Positions 1 through 7,932 of a DNA stretch of 64,000 bases are shown here, in pieces. The position numbers were made by a program, and so were the translations under genes. The DNA lies in contig JAIOPK010000015.1 in the NCBI GenBank assembly GCA_021413945.1, positions 62,001 through 126,000 on the forward strand. Direction: 5' to 3'. The stretch comes from Candidatus Uhrbacteria bacterium. GTDB taxonomy: Bacteria > Patescibacteriota > Patescibacteriia > 2-12-FULL-60-25. Below the pieces are notes generated by a model. That model was not told where the DNA came from, did not search any database, and saw only the letters and a list, made by a program, of their open reading frames with translations. How positions within the stretch are numbered: the first letter of the stretch is position 1; each line of letters starts with the position of its first letter.

Positions 1-347
1 CGCGCGTCGGGGCACATTCCCCTGCTCCAGGAGCGAAGCCAGATCCGATCGGCTTCCCGATACATGAGGAGAAGCGTCGATGTGCGTTCGTGATCTTCAT
101 TGGCCGCATGGATCGATATCCAAGACGTGTGGCCGACAAAGGGCTGGCGCGTGACGCCCATCGAGAGCGTGTACGGGCTCTCGAGCAGATACTCGATGCG
201 GGGGTAGTGCTCGTCTCCCGCCGACTTCCACTTGCGGTCCACCGTCGCGATGCCGAGAACATCGAGCGTTTCAACGATGCGCGAAAGTCCTTTGTGCGGA
301 ACACGGTGGAAATGCGAGAGGATGTCGATGTCGATGTCTTCATCCAC
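1..347 (-). CDS. Hypothetical protein, GC-rich class, C-terminus cut by window edge
   Basis: An open frame of 115 codons runs off the left end of the window, so the C-terminus is missing. I place the start at a GTG (345-347) because an AGGAG ribosome-binding site lies 8 bases upstream (356-360). The frame reads like a soluble protein and begins VDEDIDIDILSHFHRVPHKG. It overlaps the end of the upstream gene (340-942) by 8 bases, so the two are probably translationally coupled. Codons end mostly in G or C, unlike the neighbouring methyltransferase. The N-terminal helix-rich stretch followed by a phrase like ETLDVLGIATVDRKWKS is compatible with a small winged-helix fold, but this is only an impression. 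No family recognised. Confidence 0.7.
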   Translation of the reverse strand, partial: MDEDIDIDILSHFHRVPHKGLSRIVETLDVLGIATVDRKWKSAGDEHYPRIEYLLESPYTLSMGVTRQPFVGHTSWISIHAANEDHERTSTLLLMYREADRIWLRSWSRGMCPDA

Positions 348-942
348 GGACCGCACTCCTCTTCAACTGCCTGTGACTCGGACCGTGCGCCTCGATGATG
401 TCCATCATGCCGTCGATGAACGCATGGGCGCGGTCGGCGCTGATGCCGGTTGCCAGCTCGCCAAACTCGTCGAGTTTGCACGCGGCGAGAATGTTGGTCC
501 AAGACTCCGGACGCACGTAGGGCGTCCGCTTCTCCTCGCCATGACGGATGCCGGCCGAGGCCTTCCACGTGTTGCCGACAGCCTCCCAGAAGACCGTGAC
601 GGGAAAGTCATAGAAGGTCGGCTGGGCGGCGATGCCAAACTCGTGCGAGAAGTCGAGCCGATACGACACGACGATCTGCCCGCGTCCGATCTGAAACTCA
701 TCCTCGAAACCGAGGGCGTAGTCGTATTCGACGTGGTAGTCCGGAAGGAGGAAGACGTCGCGTGAGAACTCGAGATGCAGCGGGTTCGGATTGCTCTTGC
801 GCGGGATGAATCGGTCCGAGTACCCCCAGTTGAAGGTATCGGAATCCCGAGCAGAGACGATGAGATTGCGCATCTTGGCGAGCGCGTCGGTGCGCGCGCA
901 CTCGGCGTGGACCTTGTTCAAACGATCGAGCACTTTGTGCAT
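340..942 (-). CDS. Hypothetical protein, 200 aa, GC-rich class
   Basis: The start ATG at 942 is preceded by an AGGAGAG ribosome-binding site about 4 bases away. A promoter-like TTGACA (993-998) lies 17 bases from TACATA (970-975), giving a leader of about 20 bases. The 200-residue product has no signal peptide or membrane segment. It has an alpha-helical N-terminus (HKVLDRLNKVHAEC) and a middle rich in aromatic residues and beta-strands. I recognise no family. Codon use is strongly G/C-ending, different from the adjacent ABC operon. The partner gene downstream overlaps by 8 bases. The -35 box lies inside the 3' end of the upstream methyltransferase gene, yet the gene appears to have its own promoter. 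Confidence 0.75.
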   Translation of the reverse strand: MHKVLDRLNKVHAECARTDALAKMRNLIVSARDSDTFNWGYSDRFIPRKSNPNPLHLEFSRDVFLLPDYHVEYDYALGFEDEFQIGRGQIVVSYRLDFSHEFGIAAQPTFYDFPVTVFWEAVGNTWKASAGIRHGEEKRTPYVRPESWTNILAACKLDEFGELATGISADRAHAFIDGMMDIIEAHGPSHRQLKRSAVRG

Positions 943-969
943 GATCTCTCCTGTGAAATGTGCGTACGC

Positions 970-998
970 TATGTAACGGAAAACGTGTCGATTGTCAA
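970..998 (-). promoter_or_regulatory. Promoter of the 340-942 gene
   Basis: On the minus strand, TTGACA (993-998), a 17-base spacer and TACATA (970-975). The predicted transcript starts near 963, so the leader is about 20 bases and includes the AGGAGAG site. Confidence 0.55.
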
Positions 999-1492
999 CG
1001 GCTATAGAGCATAGCGATCCCCTTCCGTTCGACAGGATCCCAACCCGGGAGCTCAAATGCGAACGAGATGATTTTTGTTCCGGGACGGCATTCTCGGCGC
1101 AGTTTGTCGGCGACCTGCGGCATGATCGATGTAATGCCGAAGATATAAATGAGGGTCGCTTGAGAAAGATCCGCGTCGAGCAAGTTTTTGCGATAGACGA
1201 CCGCGCGATTCCCGAATGACGACAACTTGCGGCGGGACCACCACACAAGAAACGGGTTTAGCTCGTAGCCGACTACGGCCGCTCCCCTTTTGGCGGCCTC
1301 GACAAGGAGACGGCCATCGCCGGAGCCGAGGTCGATGACGGTGTCGGCCGACGTGATATCGACGAGCGCGAATCCATCGGGGATATCGCGTCGACGTGAA
1401 GGAAGCCAAGGCGCGCCAATACCGACGCCCAGGAAATAGCGCGAAAAAAAGACGAGGACAGCGATGAGTAGAAGAAGGGCGAGGAAATCCAT
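995..1492 (-). CDS. Membrane-anchored class I SAM-dependent methyltransferase
   Basis: A 165-residue protein with one N-terminal hydrophobic segment (about residues 2-20) followed by a Rossmann-type methyltransferase domain. The SAM-binding motif I is VIDLGSGDGRLL (about residues 53-64), and the acidic end of strand beta-2 is in VVGYELNPF. The arrangement of a single N-terminal membrane helix followed by a short methyltransferase resembles the FAM173/ATPSC-KMT type of lysine methyltransferase, but the substrate cannot be told. It is the last gene of the minus-strand ABC operon, starting 5 bases after the stop of the preceding permease, so it is probably co-transcribed with it. Confidence 0.8.
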   Translation of the reverse strand: MDFLALLLLIAVLVFFSRYFLGVGIGAPWLPSRRRDIPDGFALVDITSADTVIDLGSGDGRLLVEAAKRGAAVVGYELNPFLVWWSRRKLSSFGNRAVVYRKNLLDADLSQATLIYIFGITSIMPQVADKLRRECRPGTKIISFAFELPGWDPVERKGIAMLYSR

Positions 1493-1497
1493 GGCGT

Positions 1498-2730
1498 CTA
1501 TTCGTACCGCAGAGCCTCAATCGGCGAGAGTTTGGAGGCTCGTCTGGCAGGCGCAAAACCAAACACGATGCCGATGACTGCGGAAACCGTGAACGCGAGG
1601 ATGATTGAGTCGATGGAGAGCATAAAGGTCCAGCCCGGTTGGAACTGGTTGAGGATTTGGATGGTCAGCCAAGACAGGAAGACGCCAAAGATGATGCCGA
1701 CGACACCGCCAACCGATGTGACGGCGATCGCTTCCGCAAGAAATTGTCCGAGGACGTCCGCGCTTTTGGCGCCGAGTGCTTTGCGCAATCCGATTTCCGA
1801 AGTGCGCTCCGTCACCGTCACATACATAATGTTCATGATACCGATACCGCCGACGATGAGCGAGATTGCGGCGATTGAGCCGAGCAGAATCGACAAAACT
1901 TGGCCGATGGTACCGGCGTTTTTCTGCGCGTCCTCCTGTGTGCCGACGCGGAAATCGTCTTTCGACAGTTCGCCGTTCGGATTATCGAGCTTATGCGTCT
2001 CACGGAACAGAAAACGCACTTCTTCTTTAGCATCATCCGGCGACATGTCGCGCGGCTTGAGGCTCATGAAGTTCATGCGATCCTTATTGTAGAGATCCAT
2101 GGCCGAGGTGAGCGGGATGTAGACGAGGTCGTCGAGCTTGGTGAAGAATCGTGTACCGGCTTTTTCCATGACGCCCACAACACGATAGTTCACGCGGCGG
2201 ATTTTCATGAGTTTGCCGACAGCGGAGTCATCGCCAAATAATTGACGAGCGACATTGTGGCCGATGACGGCGACTTTTGTGCGGCCGTCGACATCGTCGT
2301 CGAGGAGAAAGCGGCCGTCGGCGACCGTGGCGGGATAAATTTCGATTTCACCGGGAGTCGAGCCCCAAACGGAGACATTCATGTTCTCGGGACCATAGGA
2401 AGCGACCGCCGTGCTTACGAGCGTGCCGAGCGCGGACTCTACCCATGATTGGCGCTTCAGCTCCTGATAGTCTTTGTACGTCAGCGTTTGTTTTTGGAGC
2501 GGACTTGGTCCCCCGCCGCTCATGTCGCCGCTTCCATTTGAGATGATAACGACGTCCGGTCCAAACGAGGCGACGTTGGCGAGCAGGAAATTCTCCGCCG
2601 CTTTGCCGACGGACAACATCAAAATCACGGAACCGATGCCGATCACGATTCCGAGCATCGTCAAAACCGCGCGGGCCTTGTTGCGGATAAGGCTTTTGAA
2701 GGAAATCGTAACGAGATCTCGGATATGCAT
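1498..2730 (-). CDS. MacB-type ABC transporter permease
   Basis: A 410-residue permease with the MacB layout: an N-terminal membrane helix (LTMLGIVIGIGSVILML), a large extracytoplasmic MacB_PCD domain (about residues 45-260), and three C-terminal helices (FtsX domain, about 280-405). Diagnostic phrases are GGIGIMNIMYVTVTERT and EIGLRKALGA. I chose ATG 2730, which gives MHIRDL, because the paralogue next door begins MHVRDL; a TTG further upstream would only extend into that gene. The start lies one base after the stop of the upstream permease (TAG-T-ATG). It is about 40-50% identical by eye to that gene, so the pair is a tandem duplication that probably forms a heterodimer. Confidence 0.9.
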   Translation of the reverse strand: MHIRDLVTISFKSLIRNKARAVLTMLGIVIGIGSVILMLSVGKAAENFLLANVASFGPDVVIISNGSGDMSGGGPSPLQKQTLTYKDYQELKRQSWVESALGTLVSTAVASYGPENMNVSVWGSTPGEIEIYPATVADGRFLLDDDVDGRTKVAVIGHNVARQLFGDDSAVGKLMKIRRVNYRVVGVMEKAGTRFFTKLDDLVYIPLTSAMDLYNKDRMNFMSLKPRDMSPDDAKEEVRFLFRETHKLDNPNGELSKDDFRVGTQEDAQKNAGTIGQVLSILLGSIAAISLIVGGIGIMNIMYVTVTERTSEIGLRKALGAKSADVLGQFLAEAIAVTSVGGVVGIIFGVFLSWLTIQILNQFQPGWTFMLSIDSIILAFTVSAVIGIVFGFAPARRASKLSPIEALRYE

Positions 2731-2731
2731 A

Positions 2732-3949
2732 CTATTCTTTACGAAGAGCCTCAATAGGATTCAGGTTAGACGCCTTGCGTGCAGGAGCATATCCAAACAC
2801 GACGCCGATGGTCGCCGAGACGATGAAGCCGAGAGCCATGCCGGTGGTCGAAATCGAGAAGGTCCAGCCGGACTGGAAACTGGAGATCGCGACAATGGCC
2901 AAAAACGAGAAAGCGATTCCGAGAAGCACACCAATCAGGCCGCCGATACCTGTGAGTACGATCGCTTCGAACAGAAATTGTGCGAGCACGTCGCGGCTAC
3001 GAGCGCCAAGCGCTTTGCGCAGACCGATTTCACGCGTGCGCTCGGTCACGGTGACGTACATAATGTTCATGATGCCGATACCGCCGACAACAAGAGAGAT
3101 CGCGGCGATAGCTGTCAGCAGAATGCCTAGAATGTCGGTGATCTGCGTGGCCGTTTTCACCAATTCCTCCTGCGAGAGAACATTGAAATCATCCTCTTCT
3201 CCCAGATCGATGTTGTGTCGGTCGCGGAGAACGTCTTGAATGCGGCGCATGCCGTCGGTGATCGATAAAAGATTGGTGCGAATGACGAGCGCTTGGACAT
3301 ATTTCTTGCTGTACATGTCGAGCGCGGACGTGACGGGGATATATATATTGCGGTCGACGTTGTCGAAGCCTCGCGTACCGGTTTTTTCCATGACACCGAT
3401 GACGCGGAAGTTCTGACGGCTGATTCTTGCGGTCTTTCCGACGGCATTTTCATCACCATAGAGATCGCGCGCGATTTCATAGCCGAGAACGGTTACGCGT
3501 GATCGGGAATCGACGTCTTCTTGAGCGAGAAATACGCCTTCTGCCGGCTTGATATCATAAAACTTGATTTCATCCGGCATGGTTCCCGTCACCTTGCCTT
3601 CGCGTTCGATGCCGTTGGCGATGATTTTGTCCGTTTGTTCCACGCTCGCAATCGCTAAATCGATCCAGGACTTTTGTTGAATGGCTTTCAGGTCGTCGTA
3701 TGTCAAAACTTCTTCCGCAAATGCGCTGGTAAAACTCCCGGAGCTTGGAGGGCCGTTGGCGACCATGATCAAACCAGATCCGAACGAGTTCACCGTGCTC
3801 ACGATGTAGCGTTCGGCGGCTTCCGCGATCGATAAAACCAGAATCACCGAGGTGATTCCGATAACAATGCCGAGCATGGTCAGCGCTGTGCGACCTTTTG
3901 TGCGCAACAGGCTGTCCATCGCCGACTTGATCAGGTCGCGGACATGCAT
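2732..3949 (-). CDS. MacB-type ABC transporter permease (paralogue)
   Basis: A 405-residue permease with the same plan as its downstream paralogue: an N-terminal helix (LTMLGIVIGITSVILVLS), an extracytoplasmic domain up to about residue 270, and three C-terminal helices with GGIGIMNIMYVTVTERT and EIGLRKALGA. It belongs to the MacB/FtsX superfamily, whose members work with a LolD-like ATPase and a membrane-fusion protein. Both partners are encoded directly upstream. ATG 3949 follows the ATPase stop by one base (TAA-C-ATG), which points to translational coupling. The transported substrate is unknown; antimicrobial or envelope-lipid export is typical for the family. Confidence 0.9.
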   Translation of the reverse strand: MHVRDLIKSAMDSLLRTKGRTALTMLGIVIGITSVILVLSIAEAAERYIVSTVNSFGSGLIMVANGPPSSGSFTSAFAEEVLTYDDLKAIQQKSWIDLAIASVEQTDKIIANGIEREGKVTGTMPDEIKFYDIKPAEGVFLAQEDVDSRSRVTVLGYEIARDLYGDENAVGKTARISRQNFRVIGVMEKTGTRGFDNVDRNIYIPVTSALDMYSKKYVQALVIRTNLLSITDGMRRIQDVLRDRHNIDLGEEDDFNVLSQEELVKTATQITDILGILLTAIAAISLVVGGIGIMNIMYVTVTERTREIGLRKALGARSRDVLAQFLFEAIVLTGIGGLIGVLLGIAFSFLAIVAISSFQSGWTFSISTTGMALGFIVSATIGVVFGYAPARKASNLNPIEALRKE

Positions 3950-3950
3950 G

Positions 3951-4688
3951 TTATTTTTTCAACTCGCGCTCGCCGAGTTTATGGCGCTCGCCATCCAGAC
4001 GGCGATCGCTGACAAGGAGACCGTCGCGCAATGTGAGGATGCGCTCGGCGTACGCGGCTGTATCGGTTTCGTGCGTAACGAGAATGATGGTGTGACCTTT
4101 CTTCAAGTTGAGCTCGAGCAACGTATCCATGACGGCTTGGCCGTTTTTGGAGTCTAGGTTTCCTGTTGGCTCGTCGGCAAAGATCACCGAAGGCTTTCGA
4201 ACAAGGGCGCGAGCGATGGCGACGCGCTGTCGCTCTCCACCGGAAAGCTGGTTCGACAAATTCTTCACGCGATGACGCATGCCGACGATGTCGATGGCTT
4301 CCATCGCGAGTTTTTCACGGTCGCGCATCGGAACATCGGAGTACAAGAGCGGGAGCATGACGTTCTCGAGGACCGTTGTTTTTGGAAGCAGGTTGAATGA
4401 CTGAAAAATAAAGCCGACTTTTTCTCCGCGCATGGCGGCCAGTTCATCGTCCTCCATTTTTGAGACGTCTCTTCCTTCAAACAAATATTTTCCGCCGGTG
4501 AGCGTGTCGAGAAAGCCGAGGATTTGCATCAATGTCGACTTACCGGAGCCGGAAGGACCCATGATGGCGACAAATTCCCCCTTAGGAATTTCAAAGTCGA
4601 TGCCATGCAAAACATGCGTCGGCACTCCGTCGTTGTAGTAGGCTTTTTTCAAGCCTTCCACGCGGATGACAGCCGGATTCTTTGCCAT
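3951..4688 (-). CDS. ABC transporter ATP-binding protein, MacB/LolD type
   Basis: A 245-residue ATPase of the lipoprotein-release/macrolide-export type. Visible motifs are Walker [10 protein letters not shown] (about residues 44-52), the Q-loop in [18 protein letters not shown], the ABC signature [15 protein letters not shown] (about 148-162), Walker [14 protein letters not shown], and a switch His in LVTHETD. It powers the two permeases encoded immediately downstream and is preceded by the membrane-fusion protein, ending 2 bases before this start. Length is normal for the family. Confidence 0.93.
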   Translation of the reverse strand: MAKNPAVIRVEGLKKAYYNDGVPTHVLHGIDFEIPKGEFVAIMGPSGSGKSTLMQILGFLDTLTGGKYLFEGRDVSKMEDDELAAMRGEKVGFIFQSFNLLPKTTVLENVMLPLLYSDVPMRDREKLAMEAIDIVGMRHRVKNLSNQLSGGERQRVAIARALVRKPSVIFADEPTGNLDSKNGQAVMDTLLELNLKKGHTIILVTHETDTAAYAERILTLRDGLLVSDRRLDGERHKLGERELKK

Positions 4689-4690
4689 AA

Positions 4691-6562
4691 TTAATTGCCG
4701 ACTTTGGAATCTGCTTCCAGTTTGCCAAATTCATCCGCCGAAACTTCACTAATCACGACAATTTGATTCTCGCTTAATCCGCTCACGACTTCCGCACGGC
4801 CTTCATCGCCGCGCAAACCGAGTTCGATATTTGTTTCCTTCACATTTCCACTGTCGATCGTACGGACATAGCGCTGGCCGTCACGTTCACGGATCGAGCG
4901 CGTCGGAATCACGAGGGCGTTCTCACGGTTACCCGTTTTGACGGTCAGGTTTGCGGTCATGCCCGGCTTAATATCGAGGCCGGCGGCATCGATCGCGACG
5001 TAGACTTTGTAATAGATGGCGTCAGAGACCTTGGTTTGGTCGGGATTTTCCGAAATAACTTTGCCCGTGAATTTCACGTCGTCGCCAAAGGCATCGAGAG
5101 TGATCTCGACAGATTGATCGGGAGAAACTTTCACGATGTCGGCTTCCGGAACGAGCGCTTCCACGGAGTAGCCTTCCGTTGAAACCATTTTTACCGCCGT
5201 CACATTTGCGCCAACTTGTTCGCCGATGCTCGGGATGATGTCGGTGACGACGCCGTCGACAGGGGCGATGATCTGGACGTCGGCGAGACGTTCACGTGCC
5301 TGCTGATACGCGGTCTGCGCATCGAGGACTTGGGCGCGGAGGCCGGCGACATCGACGGAACGGGGTTCGGCCGATCGCAAGTCGAGCGTCGCTTGCTGGA
5401 TCGCGAGATTTGTCTCAGACGTTCTCACTTTTGTTACCAAGTTTTTCTGCGCGATATCGTAATTTGCCTTGGCTGTGTCATACGCGATCTGCAGTGTTTC
5501 CTTGGAACCGCTTTGCGAGATCGAGCTTGAGCGCGCCGTCTCGATATAGCTGGTGATGCTCGTCAAGTTTGAGCTGACGCTTGCACGGTCGGCATCGATA
5601 GACGCTTTTTTGGAAGCGAGCGATGCCTCGGTCAAATTGATATTGTTGATGGAACCGGCAAGAACCTTTTGTACTTCATCGAGGTAGAGCTGGGTTTTGC
5701 GGAGTGCATCCTGAGCTTGTTCACCGACTTGAAGAGCGGTTGCATTAGGCGTCGAAGAGGAAAGATTGCGAATGGCCGCATCAACCGCGTTCACCGCATT
5801 CTTGGCGATCGGGTACGCCTGTTTGGCGCGCTCCAAAGAGTCGCGCGCGTAAATACCGAGTACGCCTTCATACAAGTCGTTGGCTGAAGTGTTATCGATG
5901 CCGATTTCCGCGTCTCCGTCGATGAGACCGGAGCGCATCGGGCCGAGCGCGCCTTGGAGCGCGGAGCGGAGATTGGCGTATGAGGCCGACACGGTCTGTT
6001 CAGAAGTGTTGCCGCTCGTTTCAAAATCGACGCGCGCTTTTTCAAGGGCGAGTTCCGCAACACGCAATTCGTTCTGCACATTCAATCGAGTCGCTTCCAG
6101 ATCAGCCGTGGCTTGGTCGACTTGGGCCTGTGCGATCGCAATCGTTTCTTTCGTTTCTCCCGCAAGACGCGCGGCAAGATTCGCTTGGGCGATGGCGAGT
6201 GTGGCGCGAGCGCGTTCCGAGGCGAATCGGAGGTCGCGCGATTCAAGCTCGGCGATCACGTCGCCGCGCTTTACGATCGAACCAACCTTTTTATTAATAC
6301 GTTCAAAGGGAGCCGTGCTGGAAAACGCGAGATTCAAACGGGCGTCCGGCTTGATTTCACCCGTGACCTCGACGGTTTGTACGACATTCCCCCTCTCGAC
6401 TTTGCGCGTTTCGTAGAAAGGACCGGCGTCTCCGTTACGACCAAAGAAATACCACGCGCCAAAAATGACGATGACGGCAATAATCCAAAACCATTTACTC
6501 TTCAGAAAAGAGAAGCGTGATTTTTTGTGCGGGATCGCTGCTGCTTCCATGTTATCGGACAT
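4691..6562 (-). CDS. Membrane-fusion (HlyD/MacA-type) efflux adaptor with a long coiled coil
   Basis: A 623-residue adaptor protein with a short cytoplasmic N-terminus and a membrane anchor at about residues 24-40 (FWIIAVIVIFGAWYFFG). The first half of the lipoyl-like domain (RGNVVQTVEVTGEIKPD) is followed by a very long alpha-helical hairpin (about residues 110-410). The second half (IIAPVDGVVTDIIPSIGEQVGA) and the beta-barrel and membrane-proximal domains (NLTVKTGNRENALVIPT) come next. MacA proteins are usually 370-400 residues, so the hairpin is strongly extended. Gene order (adaptor, ATPase, two permeases) supports a MacAB-like export complex. No outer-membrane TolC-like partner is seen in the window, which would suit a cell without a classical outer membrane. 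Confidence 0.88.
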   Translation of the reverse strand: MSDNMEAAAIPHKKSRFSFLKSKWFWIIAVIVIFGAWYFFGRNGDAGPFYETRKVERGNVVQTVEVTGEIKPDARLNLAFSSTAPFERINKKVGSIVKRGDVIAELESRDLRFASERARATLAIAQANLAARLAGETKETIAIAQAQVDQATADLEATRLNVQNELRVAELALEKARVDFETSGNTSEQTVSASYANLRSALQGALGPMRSGLIDGDAEIGIDNTSANDLYEGVLGIYARDSLERAKQAYPIAKNAVNAVDAAIRNLSSSTPNATALQVGEQAQDALRKTQLYLDEVQKVLAGSINNINLTEASLASKKASIDADRASVSSNLTSITSYIETARSSSISQSGSKETLQIAYDTAKANYDIAQKNLVTKVRTSETNLAIQQATLDLRSAEPRSVDVAGLRAQVLDAQTAYQQARERLADVQIIAPVDGVVTDIIPSIGEQVGANVTAVKMVSTEGYSVEALVPEADIVKVSPDQSVEITLDAFGDDVKFTGKVISENPDQTKVSDAIYYKVYVAIDAAGLDIKPGMTANLTVKTGNRENALVIPTRSIRERDGQRYVRTIDSGNVKETNIELGLRGDEGRAEVVSGLSENQIVVISEVSADEFGKLEADSKVGN

Positions 6563-6569
6563 ATCAACC

Positions 6570-6800
6570 TTATTTTTCCAAAACGGAATTAACCTTATCG
6601 TACATCGCTTTTACAAAGTCTTTCATCTCTTCCGCTTTCACGAGACAAACCGGTCCGTCGCCATGCTGCATGACGACGAGGCGGCTCCCGGACTCAAGTC
6701 CCATTTTATCACGAAACTCCTTGGGAATGACGACTTGGCCGCGTTCACCCATGACGGTCGACCCAAGAAGATGCTCATCGGGATTAAAGCTTATTTTCAT
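6570..6800 (-). CDS. AbrB/MazE-type DNA-binding protein
   Basis: A 76-residue protein with the swapped-hairpin AbrB fold. The core reads GERGQVVIPKEFRDKMGLE (about residues 18-36), the standard AbrB/SpoVT motif, followed by a helical tail that may dimerise. It is the first gene of the minus-strand operon, 7 bases before the adaptor gene, and faces queA divergently across a 94-base gap. It may regulate its own operon, as small operon-leading AbrB proteins often do. No toxin gene is adjacent, so a MazE antitoxin role is unlikely. Confidence 0.85.
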   Translation of the reverse strand: MKISFNPDEHLLGSTVMGERGQVVIPKEFRDKMGLESGSRLVVMQHGDGPVCLVKAEEMKDFVKAMYDKVNSVLEK

Positions 6801-6819
6801 AGAGGTATGATTGGTAGGA

Positions 6820-6848
6820 ATAGTATGAAATTATCGATGGAACGTCAA
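6820..6848 (-). promoter_or_regulatory. Promoter of the AbrB-ABC operon
   Basis: On the minus strand, TTGACG (6843-6848), a 17-base spacer, and TACTAT (6820-6825). The transcript should begin near 6813, about 12 bases before the AbrB start. The region between queA and this gene also carries CATAC repeats that could be an operator, but I cannot prove that. Confidence 0.6.
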
Positions 6849-6857
6849 TAGCAGGGC

Positions 6858-6886
6858 TAGACAGAACCAAAAAAATCCGCTATACC
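6858..6886 (+). promoter_or_regulatory. queA promoter, probably leaderless
   Basis: TAGACA (6858-6863), a 17-base spacer, and TATACC (6881-6886). The ATG at 6895 is only 8 bases after the -10 box, so the mRNA would start at or next to the start codon. No Shine-Dalgarno sequence is present. Confidence 0.6.
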
Positions 6887-6894
6887 TAGCGCCA

Positions 6895-7932
6895 ATGGAA
6901 ACTTCCTTATTCGACTATCCCCTCCCACCTGATCGGATCGCCCAGAAATCGATGGAGCCGCGCGAGGCGGCTAAGCTTTTGGTATTGGGTAGGAAGACGG
7001 GTGCAGTCGATGACAAAAAGGTAGGCGATCTGCCGACGCTACTCCGCAAAGGCGACCTCTTGATTTTTAATGATTCAAAAGTTTTTAAGGCGAGACTCAA
7101 GGCTGTCATTTACGGAATGCATACGCGCGAGGCCGGGAAGGAAGTCGAGATTTTTCTCTTGCGTCCGGACGGCGATGTGTGGATTGCGATGGCACGCCCG
7201 GGAAAGAAATTGCATACCGGCTGCCGCGTAATGTTTGAAGACGGAAGCAAAGCGCGCGTACTTGGGAAGCGCGAGGATGGAACAATCGATATTGATTTTG
7301 GAATTCATCCGGATCGTGTTTTTGAACTTGCCGATCAGTACGGCATTGTTCCCGTTCCGCCATACGTTGAACCGACGAGCGAGAATACTTCCGCGTATCA
7401 GACGGCATATGCGAAACATGTCGGCTCGGTTGCGGCTCCAACGGCCGGATTTCATTTTACGAATGCGTTGCTCGACGAGTTAAAAAATAATGGAATAGAA
7501 CAAGCGTTCGTCACGTTACATGTCGGACTTGGAACATTCCGTCCGATGAAGAGTGAAACGCTTGGCGAACATGTGATGCATGAGGAGTGGGCGCATGTGC
7601 CAAAGGAGACAATTTTAATGGTTCAAAAAGCGAAACAAGAAGGACGCCGCGTGATTGTCGTTGGGACAACGGCGATGCGTGCTGTCGAAAGTTGGGCGGA
7701 AAAATCGAAAAATCAGGAGGAATGGTCAGGGTTCACGAACTTGTTCATTACTCCGGGGTTTGAATTTAAGGTTGCGGACGGACTGATCACGAATTTTCAT
7801 TTACCGAAGTCGACGCTCATCGTTCTCGTCTCATCCTTCGCCGGACGCGAACAAGTGATGAATGCGTACAAACATGCGATCGAAAATGATTATCGCTTCT
7901 ATTCTTTTGGCGATGCGATGCTGATTGTTTAG
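6895..7932 (+). CDS. queA: S-adenosylmethionine:tRNA ribosyltransferase-isomerase
   Basis: A 345-residue enzyme of normal length that transfers and isomerises the ribosyl part of SAM onto 7-aminomethyl-7-deazaguanine at the tRNA wobble position, making epoxyqueuosine. Family signatures are visible along the protein: FDYPLPPDRIAQKSMEPREA at the N-terminus, GDLLIFNDSKVFKARL, APTAGFHFTNALLDEL (about residues 180-195), HVGLGTFRPMK, and TNFHLPKSTLIVLVSSFAGRE near the C-terminus. The gene stands alone on the plus strand and ends one base before the stop of the convergent gene at 7933. No terminator hairpin is seen between them. Other queuosine genes are not in the window. Confidence 0.97.
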   Translation: METSLFDYPLPPDRIAQKSMEPREAAKLLVLGRKTGAVDDKKVGDLPTLLRKGDLLIFNDSKVFKARLKAVIYGMHTREAGKEVEIFLLRPDGDVWIAMARPGKKLHTGCRVMFEDGSKARVLGKREDGTIDIDFGIHPDRVFELADQYGIVPVPPYVEPTSENTSAYQTAYAKHVGSVAAPTAGFHFTNALLDELKNNGIEQAFVTLHVGLGTFRPMKSETLGEHVMHEEWAHVPKETILMVQKAKQEGRRVIVVGTTAMRAVESWAEKSKNQEEWSGFTNLFITPGFEFKVADGLITNFHLPKSTLIVLVSSFAGREQVMNAYKHAIENDYRFYSFGDAMLIV

